NCBI GenBank assembly: GCA_913055695.1
Contig: CAJXKF010000006.1
Span: 62,001-126,000 of the forward strand
Length of the DNA: 64,000 nucleotides
Direction of reading: 5' to 3'
DNA from: an uncultured Methylophaga sp.
Lineage (GTDB): Bacteria; Pseudomonadota; Gammaproteobacteria; Nitrosococcales; Methylophagaceae
Shown here: positions 8,769-17,405 of the stretch, piece by piece
Numbering within the stretch: position 1 is the stretch's first letter
Layout of the letters: every line of letters starts with the position of its first letter
The notes under the pieces: generated by a model
The model's database searches: none
Seen by the model: the letters and a program-made list of their open reading frames with translations, nothing else
Told to the model about the DNA's origin: nothing
Made by a program: the position numbers and the translations under genes

Positions 8769-10952
8769 TTATGAAGCGCTGCCTTTGTCGCGCTCTTCGA
8801 CGATGGTCAGTCTTGCCTCTTCGGCAATCGGCTTCCAGTCAGTCGTAGGCAGAATCCGCCCTTGCGGCCGGCCGATATGATAGCCCTGAGCGTAATCGAC
8901 ACCATACTGGCGCAACAGGGTGAGGATGTCCTTGTTTTCAACAAATTCAGCAATGGTTTTACGCCCCAGACCTTTTGCCACGTCAATCAAAGCTTTGACA
9001 AACAGCTGGTCATCAGCATTTTTGTCCAGATCCTTGATAAAGATGCCGTCGATTTTGATGACATCGATAGGCAACTGACGCATGTAGCTGAACGAGGCAA
9101 AGCCGACGCCGAAATCATCGAGTGAAAACTGGCAGCCCAGTGCCTTGATGGCTGTCATCATCAGCTTGGCCTGGTGCAGATTGGATACAGCTGCTGTTTC
9201 GGTTACTTCAAAAATCAGTTTGCTCGGATCGACTTCATATTTTTTGATAACCCGCTTGAGAAACGGCAGCAGCACCGGTGCATCCACCATCGAACCAGAC
9301 AGGTTAATGGCAAATTTAACATTACGTCCTTCCTGGTGGAGTTTGCTGAGCTGACGAATAGCCTGCTGGATAACAAACTGATCAATGCTCTGAATCAGGC
9401 CGACTTCTTCAGCGATCTCGATAAATTTGCCGGGCATACGGATTTCACCGCTACCGGGCTCACGCATCCGGATCAGGACTTCATAATGCTCAATGCTGTT
9501 GTGTTCGATATTGAGAATCGGCTGGTAATGCAGTACAAAATGATTGTTTTCCAGCGCTTCTTCGATTTTATGTTTCCAGAAAACACGGGTTTCCAGCTGC
9601 TCACGGGTCTGATCGTCGGCGGAGAAGACATGATAGGTGTTCTTTCCGGCAGATTTGGCTTTATACATGGCGAGATCAGCAAAACCCATCAGTTCATGAA
9701 TGGTGGCATCATGCAGCGGGAAACCGACCACGCCGATACTGCCGGTGACCTTGTGTTTGACCGTGCCGTATTCCAGCTGGATCTTGTTGAGTTCCGCCAG
9801 TATTTTTTTGGATAGGGTGATGGCGCCCAGCTCATCAGTTTCCGGCATCAGCACGGCAAATTCATCACCGCCGAGCCGCGCCACCAGGTCGGTATAGCGG
9901 ACGACCTGCTTGAGGGTTTTGGCCACCAGTTTGAGCAGTTCATCGCCGGCCTTGTGGCCGCTGGTATCGTTGATATCCTTGAACTGGTCGAGATCCAGAA
10001 ACAGCAGGGTATTGTTGTGGTTATAACGCAATGCAGTGCGCAGCGACTTTTCGAACTCCTCAACAAACTTGCGGCGGTTACACAGATCGGTGAGCGGATC
10101 ATGCTCGGCCATCCACACGATGCGTTTTTCCGCTTCTTTCTTCTCGGTCATATCCAGACCGACCGACATCAGGACTGCGCGGTTAACATTATTCTCGATG
10201 CGTGAATGCAGCCAGGAGATATCGCGGATATGGCCATGCTTATCAATCAGCTCTGATTCCTGCTGGGCAATGTGCAGATTGCCGCTGGACAGTTCCCTGA
10301 ACAGAGTCTGGGCTTCAGTCCAGTTGCCGGCAGGAAAAAAGCGGGCAACATCGGAGCCTAGGACTTCCGCCTCACTGAAACCGGTGATCTTCTCGCCATA
10401 GTCATTGAACATGGTGAGTTTGAAATCAACATCTACGGTGATGATAATCAGCTGGGCGGTATCCAGCAGATTTTTGACAAAGTCGCGTTCGCCGCGTAAT
10501 TCCTCGTTGGCGGCATGCAGCATCTTGGAGCGCTGGCTGACGTTCTGATCCAGTTGTTCCAGTACAGTCGATAATTGCTTGGATGCGCTGAGTAGCTCAC
10601 TGATCTCACGCAGCCGGGTATGATCACTGGTGCTTTGAAATATCTGCTGCGCCTCGTCATATTTTTTGGACGATAACAGTGGCAAAGCCTGGGTTATCTG
10701 CTCCAGATTCCCCAGTGGCCGGGACAAGGTCTGATAGTGTCTTGCGGCAAACAAAAACGCCAGCAGCACCAGTACCAGCGCGGCCATTGTGTAATAGAGC
10801 AGGGCACTGACAAGATCAGAATGGTCGGGAAGCGCGTTGGTATGAAACAGATAAGCGGAAACAATCAGCGCGATTAAGCCTGCGACAAGCACGCTGCTGA
10901 AAGTTTTGGCTGCAGCAACCCACTGCAGGCTGTTACGCGAAAAGGAGCGCAT
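8769..10952 (-). CDS. Membrane-bound PAS-GGDEF-EAL c-di-GMP signalling protein
   Basis: A 727-residue sensor of c-di-GMP metabolism. Two membrane helices (about 18-36 and 50-70) flank a short periplasmic loop. A cytoplasmic helical linker (about 75-160) leads to a PAS/PAC domain (about 160-275), then a GGDEF domain with an intact GGDEF at 361-365 and an I-site RYTD at 352-355, and an EAL domain (about 455-700). The EAL signature reads EVL (491-493), a variant also found in active phosphodiesterases. The other metal and catalytic blocks (FAINLSG, FEVTET, LDDFG, EFVE, QGY) are present. It could therefore make, degrade, or switch between making and degrading c-di-GMP. Cellulose synthase and the LapA-type adhesins nearby are plausible outputs. 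Confidence 0.93.
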   Translation of the reverse strand: MRSFSRNSLQWVAAAKTFSSVLVAGLIALIVSAYLFHTNALPDHSDLVSALLYYTMAALVLVLLAFLFAARHYQTLSRPLGNLEQITQALPLLSSKKYDEAQQIFQSTSDHTRLREISELLSASKQLSTVLEQLDQNVSQRSKMLHAANEELRGERDFVKNLLDTAQLIIITVDVDFKLTMFNDYGEKITGFSEAEVLGSDVARFFPAGNWTEAQTLFRELSSGNLHIAQQESELIDKHGHIRDISWLHSRIENNVNRAVLMSVGLDMTEKKEAEKRIVWMAEHDPLTDLCNRRKFVEEFEKSLRTALRYNHNNTLLFLDLDQFKDINDTSGHKAGDELLKLVAKTLKQVVRYTDLVARLGGDEFAVLMPETDELGAITLSKKILAELNKIQLEYGTVKHKVTGSIGVVGFPLHDATIHELMGFADLAMYKAKSAGKNTYHVFSADDQTREQLETRVFWKHKIEEALENNHFVLHYQPILNIEHNSIEHYEVLIRMREPGSGEIRMPGKFIEIAEEVGLIQSIDQFVIQQAIRQLSKLHQEGRNVKFAINLSGSMVDAPVLLPFLKRVIKKYEVDPSKLIFEVTETAAVSNLHQAKLMMTAIKALGCQFSLDDFGVGFASFSYMRQLPIDVIKIDGIFIKDLDKNADDQLFVKALIDVAKGLGRKTIAEFVENKDILTLLRQYGVDYAQGYHIGRPQGRILPTTDWKPIAEEARLTIVEERDKGSAS

Positions 10953-11002
10953 TTGACATTATCCCGCTTCGCACAATCCCATATGTGAAGAAACAGACGC
11001 AC

Positions 11003-11872
11003 TCAGGCGCGTTTTTCGTTATCAGACACTTTTCTCAAAAACCAGTCAAGCACCCGCTGCGGCAGCAGGCGTTTCAGCACGGCGAATAAATAAGTGGGGA
11101 AAGTCACGTAATAGCGGATTTTCGGCCTCTTGGCTTCAAAAGCATGCAGGCATTTTTCCACCACCGCATCCGGTGGCAGGGTAAATGGCGCCGCCGGCCC
11201 CTCTTTCTGCAGCCTGGCTTCCATCGCTTCATAGGTTTCGAAATGGGCACTGCTGTTGATATCGATATGTTTCTCATAGCGTTCAAAAGCATTGGCGCGG
11301 AACCGGCTGCTTATCGGGCCCGGTTCGATCAGGCTGATAAAGATATTGGTATCAGCGAGTTCCAGCCGCAGCGTATCAGCCAGCCCTTCAATCGCATATT
11401 TGCTGGCATTGTAGGCACCGCGATAAGCCATCGACACAAAGCCCAGCACTGAGCTGTTATAAACAATCCGGCCGAATCCCTGTTTGCGCATCTGGGCAAT
11501 AGCGAGATTGGTCAGCTGCTGGGTACCAAAGACATTGGTTTCAAACTGTTCTCTCAGCGCCTGACGACTGAGGTCTTCGACCGCACCGGGCTGGCCGAAG
11601 GCGGCATTGTTGAACAGACCGTCCAGTCGTCCGTTCAGGAGTTTCAGTGCCTGTTCAAAGCCCTGGTTGATGCTGGTTTCATCCGCCAGGTCCATCATAA
11701 CGACTTTAACATTGCGCTTTTCCAGCATCTCTTTGTCTTCAGGCTTACGCACCGTCGCCACCACATTGAAACCATGTGCCTGCAGCATATCGGTGGCCCG
11801 CAGACCGATGCCGCTGGAGCAGCCGGTCACCAACACGTTTCTGACCTTCGAATTTTGCGATTGTTTATTCAT
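11003..11872 (-). CDS. Short-chain dehydrogenase/reductase
   Basis: A 289-residue classical SDR oxidoreductase. The nucleotide-binding motif TGCSSGIG is at 16-23, NNAA at 88-91, and the catalytic Ser (about 140), Tyr154 and Lys158 (YNASK) are intact. After the catalytic core there is an insertion and a C-terminal tail with a hydrophobic stretch (TFPTYLFAVLKRLLPQRVLDWFL) that may bind the membrane. The substrate cannot be told from sequence. Proteins with this layout are often annotated as fatty-acid or steroid-type reductases, without proof. It precedes the GGDEF-EAL gene by 50 bases on the same strand. It is divergent from cheR, sharing a 92-base intergenic region. Confidence 0.88.
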   Translation of the reverse strand: MNKQSQNSKVRNVLVTGCSSGIGLRATDMLQAHGFNVVATVRKPEDKEMLEKRNVKVVMMDLADETSINQGFEQALKLLNGRLDGLFNNAAFGQPGAVEDLSRQALREQFETNVFGTQQLTNLAIAQMRKQGFGRIVYNSSVLGFVSMAYRGAYNASKYAIEGLADTLRLELADTNIFISLIEPGPISSRFRANAFERYEKHIDINSSAHFETYEAMEARLQKEGPAAPFTLPPDAVVEKCLHAFEAKRPKIRYYVTFPTYLFAVLKRLLPQRVLDWFLRKVSDNEKRA

Positions 11873-11964
11873 AAGTTTGTCAATCTAACCAATATTAAGG
11901 TAAATGTTTAAGCTTTCTGTCCGATAAATGCTATATATTCTTTGACTTTTTCCGCCGGACCGAC

Positions 11965-12810
11965 ATGCAGCAAACCCAAGAAATCAGCAGTTTTGATTAT
12001 CAGCGCTTCCGACATTTTCTGGAACAGGCCTGCGGTATTCTGCTGGGCGAGGGTAAACAATACCTGATTGTCAGCCGTCTGACCCGGCTGATGCGTGAAG
12101 AAAATATTGCCAATCTGTCTGCCTTGATGTCAGCGATTGAAAAAGGTGAGCCCCGGCACCTGCGCGATGCCGTGATAGATGCCATGACCACCAATGAAAC
12201 TTCCTGGTTTCGGGATGTTCAGCCATTTGAAACGCTGGGACAGGTGGTACTGCCGGAGCTCGATCAGCGCGGTCAGGGCGCTTTGCGGATCTGGTCTTCA
12301 GCCTGTTCGTCGGGGCAGGAACCCTACACCATCAGCATCATCCTCAGTGAATATTTGCGCAAGAATCCGGGGTCCAGGCTGGCTGGCAGCCAGATCATAG
12401 CGACCGATATTTCTGCCTCGATGCTGGTACAGGCCAAAAAGGCTGAATATGAACATGTCGCGCTCGGCCGGGGGCTGTCTGACACTCGGCGTCAGCAGTT
12501 TTTCACTAAGGTCGATGAGCGCTGGCGGCTGATTGATGAAGTGCGTAACCGGGTCAGTTTCCGCGAACAGAATCTGCTGCAGGGTTTCACCACACTGGGT
12601 AAGTTCGATGTGATTTTTTGTCGCAATGTGCTGATTTATTTCTCCGGTGAGCGCAAGCAGGACATACTCAAGCGCATGGCCTTGTCGCTGAACAAGGGCG
12701 GTTATCTGTTTCTGGGGGCATCAGAAACGATTAGCGGTTACAGCGATGCGTTTGAACTGGTTCGAACGCCATTCAGTACGGTGTATCGCCGTAAAGACCT
12801 GATTTCATAA
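11965..12810 (+). CDS. cheR: Chemotaxis protein methyltransferase CheR
   Basis: A 281-residue CheR that transfers a methyl group from S-adenosylmethionine to glutamates of methyl-accepting chemotaxis receptors. The N-terminal helical domain carries TTNETSWFRD (75-84), the SAM loop SACSSGQEP is at 112-120, and the C-terminal DVIFCRNVLIYF motif is present. No receptor-tethering TPR extension or pentapeptide-binding partner is encoded next to it. No other che gene occurs in the window, although polar flagellates often carry a cheV-cheR pair near flg genes. The 3' end overlaps the convergent DUF4126 gene by 6 bases. Confidence 0.95.
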   Translation: MQQTQEISSFDYQRFRHFLEQACGILLGEGKQYLIVSRLTRLMREENIANLSALMSAIEKGEPRHLRDAVIDAMTTNETSWFRDVQPFETLGQVVLPELDQRGQGALRIWSSACSSGQEPYTISIILSEYLRKNPGSRLAGSQIIATDISASMLVQAKKAEYEHVALGRGLSDTRRQQFFTKVDERWRLIDEVRNRVSFREQNLLQGFTTLGKFDVIFCRNVLIYFSGERKQDILKRMALSLNKGGYLFLGASETISGYSDAFELVRTPFSTVYRRKDLIS

Positions 12811-13476
12811 ACGCCTATCGGGACTGTTTTCAATTTTCGCCGGGTCGCCGGAGTTGACCGGCGGTGCTGGCGGCGCTGGTTCACAGAGCCCCAGCCAGCT
12901 GCCGATCTGACGGAACAGGGCTTTGATCAGGCGCCATAATCTTGGTAGCAGCCAAATCATCAGAACAATAAAAACCGCCAGAGCAATTAAAAACAGCACC
13001 GGATGATTCAGGGCTGTCCACAGACCCACAATGACCAGTAAGTCTTCAGTAATGGAGGCGCCCCAGTTGGTGACCGGTTCCGGCGAGGTATTGATCAGCA
13101 AGCGACTGCCCGCTTTGGTGGCATGACTGCCGGCAGCCAGCGTGCCGCCCAGCAGGGCCGCACTGAGTTCCACCGCCGGAGTGACATCGCCGACGGCACT
13201 GGCAGCCAGCATTGCCCCCGCCGGGATTCGGATAAAGGTGTGCAGGCTGTCCCAGCCGGTATCGACGCCGGGCATTTTGTCGGCAAAGAACTCCACGCAG
13301 TACATAAATCCCGCCGCTGTCATCACCAGTGGATCACTGAGTACCTGTAATTCTTCCGGCAGCACGATATTGCCGGTCAGGCCCATATAGCCGAGCATGA
13401 AAATAGTGGCATACAGGTTGATGCCGCTGGCCCAGGCTGCGCCCATGCTGAGCGCGATAATATTGACGGCTTCCAT
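12805..13476 (-). CDS. DUF4126 family membrane protein, function unknown
   Basis: A 223-residue integral membrane protein from ATG 13476, which has GGAGA eight bases upstream. An in-frame ATG at 13527 would add 17 polar residues and lacks such a site. Several hydrophobic segments are visible, with glycine/alanine-rich repeats such as AALLGGTLAAGSHATKAGSR in the middle. A last pair of helices (LFLIALAVFIVLMIWLLP) is followed by a proline-rich polar tail (PAPPAPPVNSGDP). It matches the DUF4126 pattern; no biochemical role is known. It is divergent from the nif3-like gene. Confidence 0.8.
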   Translation of the reverse strand: MEAVNIIALSMGAAWASGINLYATIFMLGYMGLTGNIVLPEELQVLSDPLVMTAAGFMYCVEFFADKMPGVDTGWDSLHTFIRIPAGAMLAASAVGDVTPAVELSAALLGGTLAAGSHATKAGSRLLINTSPEPVTNWGASITEDLLVIVGLWTALNHPVLFLIALAVFIVLMIWLLPRLWRLIKALFRQIGSWLGLCEPAPPAPPVNSGDPAKIENSPDRRL

Positions 13477-13621
13477 CGTTGTTGTCTCCGTTTTGCTATA
13501 GTGGCGGCTAATCGGAAGCTGAGACATCCGGCCCCACTCCGGTCACCTGCGACTGCATTTCGGCTGGAGTCATCAGCTTCAAATGAATGACCAAACACAT
13601 AACAGGACAGGAACTGATTTG

Positions 13622-14380
13622 ATGATAACCCGAACAGAGCTTCTCGCCTATATCGACGAAACCCTGGAACCGGGACGATTCAAGGACTACTGCCCCAATG
13701 GTCTGCAAGTGGCGGGGAAGCACCAGATTGAGACTTTGATTTCCGGTGTCACGGCCAGTGAAGCGTTTATCGATGCGGCGATTGAAGCAGAGGCTGATGC
13801 TGTGCTGGTGCATCATGGCTATTTCTGGCGCGGTGAAGATCCCCGTATTGTCGGCATGAAGCAACGTCGGCTCAAACGGCTGCTGCAGCACGATATCAAC
13901 CTGATTGCCTACCACCTGCCGCTTGATGCGCATCCGGTGCTGGGCAATAACGCACAGCTGGCACTGAAACTGGGGCTGGAAATCGATGGCCGTATTTCAG
14001 GCACCGGTGATCCGGCGATAGGGCTTTGTGGTGCCCTCAGTGAGCCGCAGTCTCTGGCTGATTTTGCCATTCATGTGAATCACAGGCTGGAGCGGGAACC
14101 GCTGGTAGTGCAGGGGCATGACAGGCCGATTACCACGATTGGCTGGTGTACCGGCGCCGCGCAGGGTTTTCTGCAACAGGCTGCGGATTTGGGGCTGGAT
14201 GCGTTTTTAAGCGGTGAGATTTCCGAGCCGACCACCCATATGGCGCGTGAACTCGGCATTCATTATATCGCTGCCGGGCACCATGCCACCGAGCGTTACG
14301 GGGTGCAGGCACTGGGCGAAGATCTGGCGCAGCGCTTCAATATCCGTCATCATTTCATCGATATTGATAATCCGGTCTGA
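13622..14380 (+). CDS. Nif3-like dinuclear metal-centre protein (YbgI family)
   Basis: A 252-residue protein of the NIF3/YbgI family, a toroidal hexamer with a two-metal site. Metal-ligand blocks are present: VHHGYFW, the DAHPVLGNNAQL region and, near the end, AAGHHATERYG. The ATG at 13622 gives the family N-terminus (MITRTELLAYID...) and is preferred over an upstream ATG at 13583. The family is widespread, often annotated as GTP cyclohydrolase I type 2 or a YqfO-like protein, but its substrate remains unsettled. The gene begins a rightward run and ends four bases before the next start. Confidence 0.93.
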   Translation: MITRTELLAYIDETLEPGRFKDYCPNGLQVAGKHQIETLISGVTASEAFIDAAIEAEADAVLVHHGYFWRGEDPRIVGMKQRRLKRLLQHDINLIAYHLPLDAHPVLGNNAQLALKLGLEIDGRISGTGDPAIGLCGALSEPQSLADFAIHVNHRLEREPLVVQGHDRPITTIGWCTGAAQGFLQQAADLGLDAFLSGEISEPTTHMARELGIHYIAAGHHATERYGVQALGEDLAQRFNIRHHFIDIDNPV

Positions 14381-14384
14381 ACTG

Positions 14385-15743
14385 ATGATGCAACATTACC
14401 AGAAACAACTGGAAGCCAGATTCATCCAGCTCAAGTACTTTTTCAAAACCGGCTTGTGGCAGGATATTCCGCCTGAGACCAATCCGCTGTACAAGCTCTG
14501 GCTCAACTTTCTCAGGGTCAGCTATATCATGGGACGGGAGCTGGCGGCCGGTGAACTCAATCTGCGCGCGATGAGCCTGGTGTTTACCACGCTGCTGTCG
14601 CTGGTGCCGCTGATTGCCGTTGCCTTTTCCGTGCTGAAAGCCTTCGGGGTGCACAATCAGATGGAACCGGTGCTGCTGGGCCTGCTGGAACCGCTGGGTG
14701 AACGCGGACCGGAAATCACCTCCAATATCATCGGCTTTGTGCAGAACATCAAAGTCGGTGTGCTGGGTTCGGTCGGTCTTGCGATGCTGTTTTACACCAT
14801 TATTGCGCTGGTACAGAAAATCGAAAACGCCTTTAACTTCGTCTGGCGGGTCAAGCGTTCGCGTTCCATCACCCGTCGCTTCACCGATTACCTCAGTGTG
14901 ATCATGATAGGGCCGGTGCTGGTGTTTTCTGCCTTGGGGCTTGCTGCCACCGTGCTCAACCATGAGGTGGTGCAGTCGCTCCGCGGGATAGAACCCTTCG
15001 GTACCTTGATCCTGATTGGCACCAAATTACTGCCTTATGTGATGATTATTCTGGCTTTCACTTTTCTTTATAAATTCATTCCCAACACTAAGGTGAAGCT
15101 GACACCTGCCCTGATAGGGGCGACTGTGGCCGGTGTACTGTGGATTTCCATCGGTACCCTGTTTGCGTCGTTTGTGGCGTCATCGTCAAATTACACGGCG
15201 ATCTATTCCAGCTTTGCGATACTCTTCTTTTTTATGATCTGGCTTTATCTCGCCTGGTTTATTCTGCTGACCGGCTCCCAGGTCGCTTTTTATCTGCAGC
15301 ATCCCAAACTGGTGAAGCTGGCCGGTAAACCACTGACCCTGAGTCCGCGTTTGCGGGAAAAAGAAGGATTGTGGTTAATGGCTGTTATCGGCAAGCGATT
15401 CTGTAAAAATCAGCCACCGCTGACTATTCAGGAACTTGAAGAGCAGACCGGCCTCACCAACAACGCGATACAGGATCTGTTGAGCACACTGGAAAAAGGT
15501 CAACTGCTGGTCGAACTCGCTGGAGAAGAAACCCGTTACGTGCCGGCTCAGGATGTTGATGCCATCAGGGTGGCGGCCATTCTGCACTGCCTGCGGACCA
15601 CGGAAGAAAATGTCAATTACACCCTCAAGAGTCTGGCTGATGAAGGCGTTGACAGGTTACTCAGCGATATCAGCAATGCGCAGGCGGAGGTTATCGGTGA
15701 TATGACTCTGAAACAACTGGCAATGGGGAAGGTCGGCTCATGA
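14385..15743 (+). CDS. YihY/BrkB family inner-membrane protein with C-terminal winged-helix-like domain
   Basis: Starting at ATG 14385 (or the adjacent 14388) gives about 452 residues. A longer frame from 14214 lies within the upstream gene and was rejected. The N-terminal 300 residues hold about six membrane helices with the family pattern around LRAMSLVFTTLLSLVPLIAV and YSSFAILFFFMIWLYLAWFILL. The last 130 residues are soluble and look like a winged helix (LTIQELEEQTGLTNNAIQDLLSTLEKGQL). Members were once named RNase BN in error; the true role is unclear, with transport or envelope functions proposed. The 3' end overlaps coaBC by ATGA, so the pair is translationally coupled. Confidence 0.87.
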   Translation: MMQHYQKQLEARFIQLKYFFKTGLWQDIPPETNPLYKLWLNFLRVSYIMGRELAAGELNLRAMSLVFTTLLSLVPLIAVAFSVLKAFGVHNQMEPVLLGLLEPLGERGPEITSNIIGFVQNIKVGVLGSVGLAMLFYTIIALVQKIENAFNFVWRVKRSRSITRRFTDYLSVIMIGPVLVFSALGLAATVLNHEVVQSLRGIEPFGTLILIGTKLLPYVMIILAFTFLYKFIPNTKVKLTPALIGATVAGVLWISIGTLFASFVASSSNYTAIYSSFAILFFFMIWLYLAWFILLTGSQVAFYLQHPKLVKLAGKPLTLSPRLREKEGLWLMAVIGKRFCKNQPPLTIQELEEQTGLTNNAIQDLLSTLEKGQLLVELAGEETRYVPAQDVDAIRVAAILHCLRTTEENVNYTLKSLADEGVDRLLSDISNAQAEVIGDMTLKQLAMGKVGS

Positions 15744-16966
15744 CAGACAGTCCACTTGTCGGTAAACAGATCGTGCTCGGCGTCAGCGGTAGTATCGCGG
15801 CCTATAAAAGCGCCGATCTGATCCGTCGTCTGCGGGATGAAGGGGCGGACATCCGCGTGGTGATGACCCGCGGTGCCACTGAATTTATCACCCCGCTGAC
15901 CTTGCAGACCCTGAGCGGTCATCCGGTAGCCATCGAATTGCTGGATGCCGATCAGGAATCAGCGATGGGCCATATTGCCCTGGCGCGCTGGGCTGACTGG
16001 GTGCTGGTTGCCCCCGCCAGTGCCGATACCATTGCCAGACTGGCTCAGGGGCGTGGTGATGACTTACTGACGGCATTGTGTCTTGCTACGGATTCACCAA
16101 TAGCGGTAGCCCCGGCGATGAATAACAAGATGTGGGCGCATGCCCAGACGCAGGACAATCTTGCCCAGCTTCGTCAGCGCGGCGTACAGGTCATCGGTCC
16201 GGCCAGTGGCGACCAGGCCTGTGGTGAACAGGGCGAGGGCCGTCTGCTGGAACCGCTGGATATTGTCGCTGAGATGAAGCGGCTGGTGGTGCCGGGCGTC
16301 CTGGTGGGGCGTCATGTTCTGATTACAGCGGGTCCTACTTACGAGCCGATTGACCCGGTGCGTTTTATCGGCAATCGCAGCTCGGGCAAGATGGGCTTTG
16401 CTTTAGCACAGGCCGCCAAAGAGGCCGGAGCCGAGGTGACGCTGGTGGCAGGTCCGGTGCACCTGCCGACGCCAAGCGGCGTGCGTCGGGTGGACGTGGA
16501 AACTGCTCAACAGATGCATGAAGCCGTGATGCGCGTCGTTGCCGGCAGTGATATTTTTATCAGCTGCGCTGCAGTCTCTGATTTCAGGCCGCGGAGCATG
16601 GAAAGCGAGAAAATTAAAAAAACCACCCATGATCGCCTGACATTGGAACTGGAACCCACTGCCGATATCGTCTCTGCAGTTACCAGCGAACAGAACCAGC
16701 AGACTTTTGTGGTCGGCTTTGCCGCAGAAACCCGCCATGTAGCGGACTATGCCCGTGATAAGCTGATGCGCAAAAATCTGGATATGATCGCCGCCAATCA
16801 GGTGGGGGAAGGCCTGGGTTTCGCGGTGGATGATAATGCGCTGCAGGTATTCTGGCGTGATGGTGACACTATCCTGCCGCTGACTGCCAAGACACAGCTG
16901 GCACGAGATTTAATGACTTTAATCATAAGACAATTCAATGCAAAAAATTCAACTCAAAATCCTTGA
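15740..16966 (+). CDS. coaBC: Bifunctional phosphopantothenoylcysteine decarboxylase / phosphopantothenate-cysteine ligase
   Basis: A 408-residue bifunctional enzyme for steps two and three of coenzyme A synthesis. The N-terminal flavoprotein domain (CoaC, about 1-190) has GSIAAYK, the catalytic His78 ([11 protein letters not shown]), the PAMNNKMW motif and the conserved cysteine in [10 protein letters not shown]. The C-terminal domain (CoaB) begins with [24 protein letters not shown] and carries the KIKK lysines that bind CTP and the acyl intermediate. It overlaps yihY by 4 bases and dut by 29. The coaBC-dut-algC order is conserved in gammaproteobacteria. Confidence 0.97.
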   Translation: MTDSPLVGKQIVLGVSGSIAAYKSADLIRRLRDEGADIRVVMTRGATEFITPLTLQTLSGHPVAIELLDADQESAMGHIALARWADWVLVAPASADTIARLAQGRGDDLLTALCLATDSPIAVAPAMNNKMWAHAQTQDNLAQLRQRGVQVIGPASGDQACGEQGEGRLLEPLDIVAEMKRLVVPGVLVGRHVLITAGPTYEPIDPVRFIGNRSSGKMGFALAQAAKEAGAEVTLVAGPVHLPTPSGVRRVDVETAQQMHEAVMRVVAGSDIFISCAAVSDFRPRSMESEKIKKTTHDRLTLELEPTADIVSAVTSEQNQQTFVVGFAAETRHVADYARDKLMRKNLDMIAANQVGEGLGFAVDDNALQVFWRDGDTILPLTAKTQLARDLMTLIIRQFNAKNSTQNP

Positions 16967-17393
16967 TTCCCGTCTGGGCGACACCATCGAACTGCCTGAT
17001 TACGCTACCGCTGGATCAGCTGGACTTGACCTGCGAGCCTGTCTCGATGAACTGGTCACACTGAAGCCCGGTGAAACCCTGCTGATTCCGACCGGTCTTG
17101 CCATTCATATTGATGATCCGGGTCTGGCAGCGGTGTTGTTGCCGCGTTCCGGTCTCGGCCATAAACACGGCATCGTGCTCGGTAACCTGGTCGGTCTGAT
17201 TGACAGTGATTATCAGGGGCAGGTGTTTGTCTCCTGCTGGAATCGCGGCGATACTGCCTTTGAAATCAATATCGGTGAGCGCATCGCCCAGATGGTATTC
17301 ATTCCGGTGGTTCAGGTCGGTTTTGAACAGGTCGATGAGTTCACCAGTTCCGAGCGCGGCACCGGCGGTTTCGGGCATACCGGCAGGCACTGA
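16938..17393 (+). CDS. dut: dUTP diphosphatase
   Basis: A 151-residue trimeric dUTPase, exactly the E. coli length. It hydrolyses dUTP to dUMP and pyrophosphate, keeping uracil out of DNA and feeding thymidylate synthesis. All five motifs are visible: [30 protein letters not shown], a GERIAQMVF segment and the C-terminal [10 protein letters not shown] arm. The start lies inside the end of coaBC, indicating co-translation. Confidence 0.98.
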   Translation: MQKIQLKILDSRLGDTIELPDYATAGSAGLDLRACLDELVTLKPGETLLIPTGLAIHIDDPGLAAVLLPRSGLGHKHGIVLGNLVGLIDSDYQGQVFVSCWNRGDTAFEINIGERIAQMVFIPVVQVGFEQVDEFTSSERGTGGFGHTGRH

Positions 17394-17405
17394 CGGAGCG
17401 CAGCG

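Noticed and set aside
14214-14384. Longer start for the YihY-like protein
   Set aside because: The extra 57 residues overlap the nif3-like gene in another frame and do not match the family N-terminus.
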